DNA of 36,282 nt from an uncultured Porphyromonadaceae bacterium. GTDB taxonomy: Bacteria > Bacteroidota > Bacteroidia > Bacteroidales > Muribaculaceae. Positions 28,733 to 36,282 of the stretch are shown here, piece by piece. Numbering within the stretch: position 1 is the first letter of the stretch; every line of letters starts with the position of its first letter. The translations under genes were made by a program, and so were the position numbers. A model generated the notes under the pieces. The model searched no databases. It saw nothing but the letters and a program-made list of their open reading frames with translations, and had not been told where the DNA came from. The DNA lies in the NCBI GenBank assembly GCA_947177365.1, contig CAMWUD010000003.1:1-36282 (forward strand), given 5' to 3'.

Positions 28733-29793
28733 AAACAATATTGGTGACAGGCATCGGTGGTCTCACGCCCAGGTCTATAACTGGAATCATACGCGAGAAT
28801 CATCCCGACTATCATATAATCGGAATTGATGCAAACAAGAAGGCCGTGGGCTTTTTTATGGAGAATCTGCTTGACGAGCATTTCGTGTGTCCGCGATGCG
28901 ATTCTCCGGAGTATTTCCCGTTTATCGAGAAGCTTGTAAAGGATAAGGGTATAGACTATGCCTTTGTTCAACCCGAAAGCGAAATTGTGAAATGGGGAGA
29001 GTATTATGAGTCGAATGGAAAGTTCCCATGTCCGGTTTTCATGGGCTGCAAAACTCTGTCGGAGTCGCTGCGCGATAAGTCGATTATGGCTGAGTTGCTC
29101 GAAGGCACCGACTTTATACCCAAGACGATAAAAGTTACACAACAGAACTCGTGCTTCGATCTGGTAGAGAAAGAAATCGGATTTCCGTGCTGGATACGAG
29201 CCACAGAAGGTACCGGAGGTCTTGGGTCACTGAAACTGGAGGATATGGCGAGCTATAAAAGCTGGCTGTTCATCAACAGAGCCATCCCGGAGTTTACCGT
29301 GAGCGAGTTCCTGACTGGCAGACATCTGGCAAACGAGATGCTGTACTATAATAATGAATATGTCAAGGGAGCGGCACTTGAGTGCGCGGAATATGTGATG
29401 GCTAATACAGCTCCTTCAAAGGTGACCGGCAATACTGCGTTCGGACGTTTTCTGAACGAAGACCGCATCAATAAGTTCTGTGACGACTGTATAAAATATC
29501 TCTGTGAAAAACTTGGAGTGCCGGCTCATGGTATTCTGTCGTTCGACCTGAAAGAAGACAAGAATGGAAATATGAAGGTTACGGAGGTAAATATCCGGCA
29601 TATGGCATATGCCGGAGTTATGGCTCATGTCGGTTTCGACTTGATAGAAGACACTATCAAGATAATGGAAGACGGCAATGCTGACCGTGTCGCCCGGGCG
29701 CCTTTCTTCCACTATGACAAGCCATACGTGTTTCTGCGTGATGTAGATGTGGAGCCAATAATTCTTGAAGGCGAAGATGTTTTTGAAAACTGA
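28729..29793 (+). CDS. ATP-grasp (carbamoyl-phosphate synthase-like) protein
   Basis: MKTILVTGIGGLTPRSITGIIRENHPDYHIIGIDANKKAVGFF; FPCWIRATEGTGGLGSLKL; MKVTEVNIRHMAYAG. Confidence 0.85.
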   Translation: MKTILVTGIGGLTPRSITGIIRENHPDYHIIGIDANKKAVGFFMENLLDEHFVCPRCDSPEYFPFIEKLVKDKGIDYAFVQPESEIVKWGEYYESNGKFPCPVFMGCKTLSESLRDKSIMAELLEGTDFIPKTIKVTQQNSCFDLVEKEIGFPCWIRATEGTGGLGSLKLEDMASYKSWLFINRAIPEFTVSEFLTGRHLANEMLYYNNEYVKGAALECAEYVMANTAPSKVTGNTAFGRFLNEDRINKFCDDCIKYLCEKLGVPAHGILSFDLKEDKNGNMKVTEVNIRHMAYAGVMAHVGFDLIEDTIKIMEDGNADRVARAPFFHYDKPYVFLRDVDVEPIILEGEDVFEN

Positions 29794-29817
29794 TAGCGCG
29801 AAAAATCATGCTATCAG
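29790..29817 (+). terminator. Hairpin CTGATAGC-N12-GCTATCAG spanning the stop codon of the last polysaccharide-locus gene
   Basis: Perfect 8-bp arms, 12-nt loop; 9 nt before the intrinsic terminator. Confidence 0.5.
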
Positions 29818-29826
29818 CTCTTGGCT

Positions 29827-29855
29827 GCGGCGGGGAATCCCCGCCGCTTTTTTTT
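29827..29855 (+). terminator. Rho-independent terminator of the polysaccharide locus
   Basis: GCGGCGGGG-AAT-CCCCGCCGC perfect 9-bp stem followed by TTTTTTTT. Confidence 0.92.
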
Positions 29856-29883
29856 GCATTCTTGGCATTTTGTCTTATCTTTG
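29853..29883 (+). promoter_or_regulatory. Bacteroidales-type promoter: TTTG (29853-29856) - N19 - TATCTTTG (29876-29883)
   Basis: Matches the TTTG ... TAnnTTTG consensus; precedes the CDS at 29905. Confidence 0.7.
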
Positions 29884-29904
29884 CACCGTCATACAAAATC
29901 TATC

Positions 29905-30564
29905 ATGAAATTCAAAACTGCTCTTTTGTGCATGATGTGCAGCGCCGCCGCTGCCGCACAGATACCTTATTATGCCCCGGCCGTCGGTCACGGAAACCTT
30001 AACGGCTACACCTCGCTGAAATTCCGGCCCGGTGTGGCGGCCAAGGAGACTTATACCTCGTTCCAGTTCGGACTGTCCGACTATGCCGCCGCCGGTGTCG
30101 ACCTGCAGACCTGCGGCAGCGAGGTCTATGGCGGAATCATTGCCCGCGGCGGTTATGAGTTCAGCCCCCGCTTCGGTGTGGGACTGCAGCTGACCCCTTC
30201 GTTCCGGGTCGACGGTAACATGGAGTTTTCCTATCTCACTACCGGACTGTTTTTCAGCGGCGACATCATCAGCGACAAACGTTTCTTCTGGGCGGCAAAC
30301 ACCTGGTATACCGCCCACCGCCATGCCGCCGACGATATCGAGCAATATCTCTATCTGGGTTCGACACTGCCTTTGCCGCACGGACAGACAATCACTCCTA
30401 TGCTCGGCACTATCTATTCCTGGCGCCTCGACAGCGACGCCGACATTGCCGCCGGAGCCTACTGGACCGTGGGAAAGTTCTGCTTCTATCTCTGGGCCAA
30501 CGACCTGCTGAAGGCCCATCCGCGCTTTGTGGTCGGGCTGGAGTTCACCATTCCGGCCCTGTAG
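29905..30564 (+). CDS. Exported (outer-membrane-like) protein of unknown function
   Basis: Signal peptide MKFKTALLCMMCSAAAAAQ; alternating beta-strand-like segments ending ...FVVGLEFTIPAL. ATG at 29905, not the upstream ORF start. Confidence 0.65.
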   Translation: MKFKTALLCMMCSAAAAAQIPYYAPAVGHGNLNGYTSLKFRPGVAAKETYTSFQFGLSDYAAAGVDLQTCGSEVYGGIIARGGYEFSPRFGVGLQLTPSFRVDGNMEFSYLTTGLFFSGDIISDKRFFWAANTWYTAHRHAADDIEQYLYLGSTLPLPHGQTITPMLGTIYSWRLDSDADIAAGAYWTVGKFCFYLWANDLLKAHPRFVVGLEFTIPAL

Positions 30565-30608
30565 CCGGGCGCTCCCGCATTTTATTTTTATATCTGTGGG
30601 ATATTTTG

Positions 30609-30616
30609 TAATTTTG
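30609..30616 (+). promoter_or_regulatory. Putative -7 element TAATTTTG immediately upstream of bioA
   Basis: TAnnTTTG match ending 4 nt before the bioA ATG. Confidence 0.55.
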
Positions 30617-30620
30617 CGTT

Positions 30621-31910
30621 ATGAACAAGAATATTCATGACGCCTGGGATAGGGAACATCTCTGGCATCCGTATACATCCACTATCGACCCGCTGCCGAC
30701 ATATATGGTCGACCGGGCCGAGGGCGTGGAAATCGTACTCGCCGACGGTCGGCGACTCATCGATGGCATGTCGTCGTGGTGGTCGGTAGCTCACGGCTAT
30801 AACCATCCGCGCTTGAACATGGCCGCGCAGCGACAGCTCGAAAAAATGAGCCATGTGATGTTCGGCGGCCTTACACATCAGCCGGCCATAGACCTTGGCC
30901 GACGTCTGCTCGACTGGGCTCCCGACGAGATGCACAATGTGTTTTTTGCCGATTCCGGCTCGGTGGCCATCGAGGTGGCCATGAAAATGGCGGTTCAGGC
31001 TTCGGTAAGCCGCTACGGCGACCACCGGCGCTCTAACTTCGCCGCTCTACGGCGTGGCTATCACGGCGACACCTGGAATGCCATGAGTGTATGCGACCCT
31101 GTCACCGGCATGCACGGCGCTTTCGGCCCGGCTCTGCCGGTGCGCTATTTTCTGCCGTCGCCCCGCAGCCGCTTCGACGGCGAGTGGATTCCGGCCGACA
31201 TCGAGCCGCTGCGCCGCCTGCTTGAGGAACGGGCCGACGAGCTGGCCGCTCTGATTCTCGAACCTATAGTGCAGGGAGCCGGAGGCATGTGGTTCTACCA
31301 TCCCGAGTATCTGCGTCAGGCCCGACGGCTCTGCGACGAGTACGGACTCTATCTGATTTTCGATGAAATTGCCACCGGATTCTGGCGCACCGGACGGCGC
31401 TTCGCCCTGGAACACGCCGGAGTGGTGCCCGACATCATGACGGTGGGCAAGGCTCTCACCGGCGGCTATCTGACCCTCAGCGCGGTGTTGACCACCCGCG
31501 ACGTGGCCGACACGATTTCGCGTGGCGAGGCCGGTGTGATGATGCACGGCCCCACGTTCATGGCCAATCCGCTGGCCTGCGCCATAGCCTGCGAGTCGCT
31601 GCGGATTTTCGAAGAGCAGAACATGCCTGCGGTGGTGTCGCATATCGAGGAGGTGATGCGCCGTGAGCTGGCTCCGGCAGCCGACATGCCACAGGTGGCC
31701 GATGTGAGGGTGCTCGGCGTCATAGGTGTGATACAGACCCGTGAACCGGTGGATGTTGGCATGTTCCAGCGGCTGTGTGTCGAACGCGGCATATGGGTGC
31801 GCCCTTTCGGCTGCAACGTCTATATCATGCCGCAGTATATTATCAGCGACAGCGAGCTAGAACGCCTCTGCCGCGGCATGCTCGACACTCTCAGCGCCCT
31901 CTGGAAATGA
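30621..31910 (+). CDS. bioA: Adenosylmethionine-8-amino-7-oxononanoate aminotransferase
   Basis: [83 protein letters not shown]. Confidence 0.97.
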   Translation: MNKNIHDAWDREHLWHPYTSTIDPLPTYMVDRAEGVEIVLADGRRLIDGMSSWWSVAHGYNHPRLNMAAQRQLEKMSHVMFGGLTHQPAIDLGRRLLDWAPDEMHNVFFADSGSVAIEVAMKMAVQASVSRYGDHRRSNFAALRRGYHGDTWNAMSVCDPVTGMHGAFGPALPVRYFLPSPRSRFDGEWIPADIEPLRRLLEERADELAALILEPIVQGAGGMWFYHPEYLRQARRLCDEYGLYLIFDEIATGFWRTGRRFALEHAGVVPDIMTVGKALTGGYLTLSAVLTTRDVADTISRGEAGVMMHGPTFMANPLACAIACESLRIFEEQNMPAVVSHIEEVMRRELAPAADMPQVADVRVLGVIGVIQTREPVDVGMFQRLCVERGIWVRPFGCNVYIMPQYIISDSELERLCRGMLDTLSALWK

Positions 31911-33019
31911 ACTGTGACTTCTACAGCCTGCAATTGCAGCAGCTCGCCGCCGCCGGAAATCTGAGAACCATACCCGCCGGCACGCCAGAAGGCGTGTGCG
32001 ACCTGTCGTCGAACGACTATCTCGGACTGGCCGAGGAACCCGGTCTGGCTGATGCCTTCCTTGCCGCCACCGACATCACAGCTGCGTTGCTGACATCGAG
32101 CGCCTCGCGTCTGCTGGCTCCGCGACAGACCGCCTACGAGGCTCTGGAACAGACTCTCGCACGGATGTACGGACGTCCGGCCCTGCTGTTCAACTCCGGC
32201 TATCACGCCAATGTCGGGGTGGTGCAGGCTTTGGCCGACAGACGGACTCTGATTCTGGCCGACAGGCTGGTGCATGCAAGCATCATCGACGGCATCCGGC
32301 TTTCCGGAGCCGTATTCGAGCGCTTCCGCCACAATGACGTGGTGCATCTGGAGCAGCTCATAGCACGCCGCCGCGCCGATTTCGACCGCCTGCTCGTGAT
32401 TGTCGAGAGTGTGTATTCGATGGACGGCGATACTGCGCCGCTGGATGCTCTGGTCGAACTCCGCGACCGCACTCCCGGCATGATGCTTTATGTCGACGAG
32501 GCCCACGCCGTGGGTGTCTGCGGACCGCAGGGTCTTGGCTTAACGGCTGCTCTGGAGCATCCCGAAAAGGCCGACATCGTGGTGGGCACACTCGGCAAGG
32601 CTCTGGCCTCGGCGGGCGCATATGTGATCTGTACGGAAGTGCTCCGTTCATATCTCATCAACCGCTCGCGCAGTCTGATTTTTTCCACAGCCTTACCGCC
32701 GCTGCAGGCTTTGTGGAGCAAATACATTTTGGAAACCATGGCCGGGATGGACGACCGCCGCGAACATCTGCGCCGTCTCGGCTCACAGCTGGCGCGTTTC
32801 ACCGGATGCAGTCATCACGGACATATACAGCCGCTCGTCACAGGCAGCTCCGAGTCGGCGCTGGCTCTCTCGCGTCGTTTGCTCGACATCGGATACAAGG
32901 TGCTGCCGATACGCACTCCGACTGTGCCGCCGGGCACCGAACGTCTGCGCTTCAGTCTGTCGGCCGCCTTGTCCTGCGAAGCCATCCAAGGGCTCGAAAG
33001 GGCAGGGGAGTTGTGCTGA
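31907..33019 (+). CDS. bioF: 8-amino-7-oxononanoate synthase
   Basis: [66 protein letters not shown] overlap with bioA fixes the start at 31907. Confidence 0.95.
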   Translation: MNCDFYSLQLQQLAAAGNLRTIPAGTPEGVCDLSSNDYLGLAEEPGLADAFLAATDITAALLTSSASRLLAPRQTAYEALEQTLARMYGRPALLFNSGYHANVGVVQALADRRTLILADRLVHASIIDGIRLSGAVFERFRHNDVVHLEQLIARRRADFDRLLVIVESVYSMDGDTAPLDALVELRDRTPGMMLYVDEAHAVGVCGPQGLGLTAALEHPEKADIVVGTLGKALASAGAYVICTEVLRSYLINRSRSLIFSTALPPLQALWSKYILETMAGMDDRREHLRRLGSQLARFTGCSHHGHIQPLVTGSSESALALSRRLLDIGYKVLPIRTPTVPPGTERLRFSLSAALSCEAIQGLERAGELC

Positions 33020-33045
33020 CGTGTCATCATCACTAACATTATGAA

Positions 33046-34437
33046 ATGAAATACGAATTGACAAGCAGCTGCGGTTCTGACCGTCTGATACTGATCTTTG
33101 CCGGATGGGGCATGGAACCACGGGTGTTCGCCCATCTGCGCCATGAGGGCTATGATATTGCCGTGGTATGGGACTACCGCGACTTCGGCATCGACTGGAG
33201 TGTAATCGACTCATACCGCGAGATATGTGTCATAGCCTGGAGTCTCGGTGTCTACGCTGCCGCCATGACCTGCCACGGAATCGAGAACCGGGTGACTCTG
33301 CGCATAGCCGTCAACGGCACAACAACTCCCGTCCACGACAGTCTCGGCATTCCCGAGGCTGTCTATGAAGGTACGGCGGCCACACTCGACAGCCGCCGTC
33401 TGGAGAAGTTCTTCCGGCGCATGTGCGGCGACCGCGACTCGTATGCCCATTTCAGCAGCTGTGCCCCGCAACGGCCTGTCGATGAACTTGTCGACGAGCT
33501 CAACGCCATCTGGCCGCAGCCGGTGCTGGCCAATCCTCAGGTCAGCGGCTGGGACAGGGCGTATATCGGACGTTCCGACGCCATATTCCCCGCAGTCAAC
33601 CAGCAGAGAGCATGGGATGCCGCCGGTGTGCCTGTCACGGCTCTTGACGCACCGCACTATATCGACCTGCAGCGGATCATCGACCATGCTGTAATCCATA
33701 AGGAACTTGCCGCGCGACGCTTCGGCGAGCGGCGTCAGAGCTACGAGAAGCATGCCCGCGTACAGCGCCGCATCGTCGAGGCTCTTGACGCGGCAATACG
33801 CCGCAACCGCATCGACGAGCATCTGGCCGTCAGCGGTCATGCCGTGCTTGAAATCGGCTGCGGCACCGGTCTGCTGACCCGTTGCCTGCTCGAATATCTG
33901 AAGCCCGAGGCTCTCCACCTGTGGGATATCGCCCCCGATGCCTTTACAGTGCCGGGAGCCACATTCCGGGCCTGCGACGCCGAACTGGCCATCACCCGTA
34001 CGTTGCCGGAGCGTTTCGATGCCATCGTGTCCGCCTCCACAGTGCAGTGGTTCAACTCGCCCCGGCGATTCATGGCCGAGTGCGGCCGAGTGCTCCGCCC
34101 GGGCGGCTGGCTGGTGCTGAGCGCCTTTGCCCGTGGAAATCTCGAGGAAGTGGCGCAGGCCACCGGACGCTCGCTGCCCCTTCTGCCCGCCGAGGAGTGG
34201 AAGGCTATGGTTCCCGACGGCTTCGAGGTGATAGAGTTTACATGTAACACAGCCGAACTGGTGTTCGGTTCTCCGATCGATGTGTTCCGCCATCTGCAGC
34301 TGACCGGCGTCAACGGTCTGGGCAGCTACAGCGGCGCCGCTCTGCGGCGTGCGATAGACAACTATCCGATGAGGCTCGACGGACGCTACTACCTTACATA
34401 CAAACCATTCATACTTATAGCAAGAAAAAAACGATGA
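33046..34437 (+). CDS. BioG (DUF452 pimeloyl-ACP methyl ester esterase) - BioC (malonyl-ACP O-methyltransferase) fusion
   Basis: N-term LILIFAGWGMEPRVF, VIAWSLGVYAA (alpha/beta-hydrolase nucleophile); C-term VLEIGCGTGLLTRCLLEYL SAM-methyltransferase motif, VSASTVQWF. Confidence 0.9.
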   Translation: MKYELTSSCGSDRLILIFAGWGMEPRVFAHLRHEGYDIAVVWDYRDFGIDWSVIDSYREICVIAWSLGVYAAAMTCHGIENRVTLRIAVNGTTTPVHDSLGIPEAVYEGTAATLDSRRLEKFFRRMCGDRDSYAHFSSCAPQRPVDELVDELNAIWPQPVLANPQVSGWDRAYIGRSDAIFPAVNQQRAWDAAGVPVTALDAPHYIDLQRIIDHAVIHKELAARRFGERRQSYEKHARVQRRIVEALDAAIRRNRIDEHLAVSGHAVLEIGCGTGLLTRCLLEYLKPEALHLWDIAPDAFTVPGATFRACDAELAITRTLPERFDAIVSASTVQWFNSPRRFMAECGRVLRPGGWLVLSAFARGNLEEVAQATGRSLPLLPAEEWKAMVPDGFEVIEFTCNTAELVFGSPIDVFRHLQLTGVNGLGSYSGAALRRAIDNYPMRLDGRYYLTYKPFILIARKKR

Positions 34438-35087
34438 ACATTCAGCCCAAGGTTATATTCGTAAGCGGCATCGACACAGATGCCGGCAAGACATACGCTA
34501 CGGCATGGCTCGCCCGCAAGTGGATGGACAGCGGTCTGAGCGTGGCCACACAGAAATTCATACAGACCGGTAACAACGGACGCAGCGAGGACGTCGAGGC
34601 GCACCGCCGTCTGGCCGGCATGGCTCCACTGCCCGAAGACTCCGACCTGACCACGGCTCCCGTGATATTCAGCTATCCGGCATCTGCCCAGCTGGCCGCG
34701 CGTATCGACGGACGTGAAATCGATGTCGAGGCCATCGACCGCAGCCGGGAACTGCTTTCGTCGCGCTACGACCGCCTGCTCATTGAAGGAGCCGGCGGGC
34801 TGATGGTGCCGCTGACCGACGACTATCTGGCCATCGACTATGTGGCCGGACGCCGTCTGCCTCTGGCGCTGGTCACCAACGGACGCCTCGGCTCAATCAA
34901 CCACACACTGCTTTCGCTGGAAGCAATCCGCAGCCGTGACATCGAGTTGCCCTATGTGCTCTATAATACATATTTCGACAGCGACAGCACTATCGCCGCC
35001 GACACCTATGGCTTTATCGAGCGCTACCTCCGGCGCCATTTCCCCGCTACGGAGTTGCTCCGGGTGCCTGTGATGCAGGCGATTTAG
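34434..35087 (+). CDS. bioD: Dethiobiotin synthetase
   Basis: IFVSGIDTDAGKTYATAWLA; TQKFIQTG; LIEGAGGLMVPLTDDYL; ATGA overlap with the bioG-C fusion. Confidence 0.95.
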   Translation: MNIQPKVIFVSGIDTDAGKTYATAWLARKWMDSGLSVATQKFIQTGNNGRSEDVEAHRRLAGMAPLPEDSDLTTAPVIFSYPASAQLAARIDGREIDVEAIDRSRELLSSRYDRLLIEGAGGLMVPLTDDYLAIDYVAGRRLPLALVTNGRLGSINHTLLSLEAIRSRDIELPYVLYNTYFDSDSTIAADTYGFIERYLRRHFPATELLRVPVMQAI

Positions 35088-35143
35088 AGTCGGATATGGT
35101 AACTACTCATCTATCCTGATTTCCGTAAACTGTTCATTATCAA

Positions 35144-35228
35144 TGTAGGGACGCACCCCGGTGCGTCCGCAGCAACGAGATTTGGGATAACCGGCGGCCG
35201 TCCGGACGCACCGGGGTGCGTCCCTACA
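35144..35228. repeat. REPIN-like element: two self-palindromic GGACGCACC-NN-GGTGCGTCC units as a perfect 25-bp inverted repeat
   Basis: Left arm 35144-35168 TGTAGGGACGCACCCCGGTGCGTCC is the exact reverse complement of right arm 35204-35228 GGACGCACCGGGGTGCGTCCCTACA; spacer 35 nt. Confidence 0.85.
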
Positions 35229-35348
35229 AGATGTTGTTTGCCAGCGATTTAACATAGTTGAATAGTTTCCGGATATGTGATAGGATGAAACAGAAGTAAA
35301 TAGATGTTAAAATCTATTAAATTTCAAGGCGCAAGGGTGCAAAATTTG

Positions 35349-35356
35349 TAACTTTG
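35349..35356 (+). promoter_or_regulatory. Putative -7 element TAACTTTG for the exonuclease gene
   Basis: TAnnTTTG match ending 4 nt before the ATG at 35361. Confidence 0.55.
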
Positions 35357-35360
35357 TGTG

Positions 35361-36005
35361 ATGATAGAATCTGAAATAAATATCAGCATACCGAAGCAAA
35401 TACTGCCTTCATTACCTCAGGCCCGCTTCCCCGGTCAGATTACGGTCATTGACTCGCTCGACCAGGCACGACAAGCTTTGAGATATCTTCGGCGTGCGGC
35501 TATAGTAGGATTCGACACTGAAACCAGACCTTCGTTCCGCAAAGGCAACCCTCACAAAGTGGCTCTGTTGCAGCTTAGTACCGACGCACGTTGTTTCCTG
35601 TTCCGGCTCAACCGGATGGGAGTCAGCAGGGCGTTGTGCAACTTTCTGCAGGATCCGGCGGTGATGAAGGTCGGACTGAGCGTCCACGATGACTTCAACG
35701 TCCTGCGGCGTTCGGTCTCCGAGCTGAAACCTCAAGGTTTCATCGAACTTCAGGCTTATGTCAAACGTTATGGCATAGTGGATATAAGTCTGCAAAAAAT
35801 CTATGCCATAGTTTTCGGCGAATACATGCCGAAAAACCAGCGGCTTACCAATTGGGAGGCTGACCAGCTTACGCCTCACCAGCAGGCATATGCGGCTATG
35901 GACGCATGGGCTTGTCTGCGGATTTATACTTACTTGAATTCCGGGCGCTTCATACCTATGGAATCGCCCTACAGAATCCCGCCACCTGACGACAGCGGAG
36001 GCTGA
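35361..36005 (+). CDS. RNase D-like / DnaQ-type 3'-5' exonuclease domain protein
   Basis: AIVGFDTETRPSFRKGNPHKVALLQLST; VGLSVHDDFNVLRR; YAAMDAWACLRIY (DEDDy-type motifs). Confidence 0.9.
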   Translation: MIESEINISIPKQILPSLPQARFPGQITVIDSLDQARQALRYLRRAAIVGFDTETRPSFRKGNPHKVALLQLSTDARCFLFRLNRMGVSRALCNFLQDPAVMKVGLSVHDDFNVLRRSVSELKPQGFIELQAYVKRYGIVDISLQKIYAIVFGEYMPKNQRLTNWEADQLTPHQQAYAAMDAWACLRIYTYLNSGRFIPMESPYRIPPPDDSGG

Positions 36006-36050
36006 TGTCGCTGACGGTTTCTGTACGAAACTGTTTATTTATTTAGCACC

Positions 36051-36282
36051 ATGAAACTCAAAAGATCTATCGTGATACCCTCGCTGCTGCTCGTCTATCT
36101 CGGCGTTATGGCGACTCTGGGTTATCCCGAATTCAACAGCGGGACTACTTCCCCGCAAGAGTATTTCGGCATTATTGCCGTGACTCTTATTGTGATAGTG
36201 TTCCTGCACTTCAACCTCAGGCACCGCGAGCATGCGCTGCAGCGGAAGTCCGAATCCTCCGCCTGCGTGGCAACCGTTGAAA
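36051..36282 (+). CDS. Small membrane protein, truncated by the window end
   Basis: Open frame MKLKRSIVIPSLLLVYLGVMATLGYPEFNSGTTSPQEYFGIIAVTLIVIVFLHFNLRHREHALQRK... with two hydrophobic segments. Confidence 0.6.
   Translation, partial: MKLKRSIVIPSLLLVYLGVMATLGYPEFNSGTTSPQEYFGIIAVTLIVIVFLHFNLRHREHALQRKSESSACVATVE

Noticed and set aside
29875-30519. 214-aa minus-strand ORF opposite the exported protein
   Set aside because: Shadow ORF; the sense strand has a promoter, signal peptide and terminator context.
31820-32506. 228-aa minus-strand ORF opposite bioF
   Set aside because: Antisense to highly conserved bioF.
33211-34293. 360-aa minus-strand ORF opposite bioG-bioC
   Set aside because: GC-rich coding DNA produces long antisense frames; composition is non-protein-like and the sense gene is clear.
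35144-35228. Interpretation of the 25-bp inverted repeat as the bioD terminator
   Set aside because: No T-tract follows, and each arm is itself palindromic, which fits a REPIN better, though incidental termination is possible.
35257-35267. GTTGAATAGTT repeated at position 1-11 and 35257-35267, as a possible island-boundary direct repeat
   Set aside because: Eleven AT-rich bases can recur by chance at this scale; no integrase or tRNA nearby.

Overview
The base composition, promoter motifs and gene families suggest a Bacteroidales chromosome segment. It has four blocks. (1) 168-4166: a compact three-gene accessory operon encoding a phosphoribosyltransferase(PRTase)-like protein with a probable winged-helix tail, a RecF/AAA-type ATPase, and a two-TM coiled-coil membrane protein. 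I recognise no named system here, so this is the best candidate for something undescribed. (2) 4371-29793: a roughly 25 kb surface-polysaccharide locus. It has Wzx, an EpsG/Wzy-like polymerase, a PglC/WcaJ-type sugar transferase, many GT2/GT4/GT32 glycosyltransferases, four acyltransferase-3 proteins, a HAD-nucleotidyltransferase fusion, an Asp/Glu racemase, a CDP-glycerol glycerophosphotransferase-like protein, and a DegT-like / ATP-grasp / CapK(PaaK-like) / capA-remnant / ATP-grasp cassette. The locus carries three gene remnants: a GT2 C-terminus with two in-frame stops, an N-truncated hexapeptide acetyltransferase, and an internally deleted out-of-frame CapA. (3) 30621-35087: a biotin operon, bioA-bioF-bioG/C fusion-bioD. 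(4) A REPIN-like doublet of palindromes (35144-35228), then an RNase D-like 3'-5' exonuclease and a partial membrane protein. No rRNA, tRNA, CRISPR array or intact insertion sequence was recognised.
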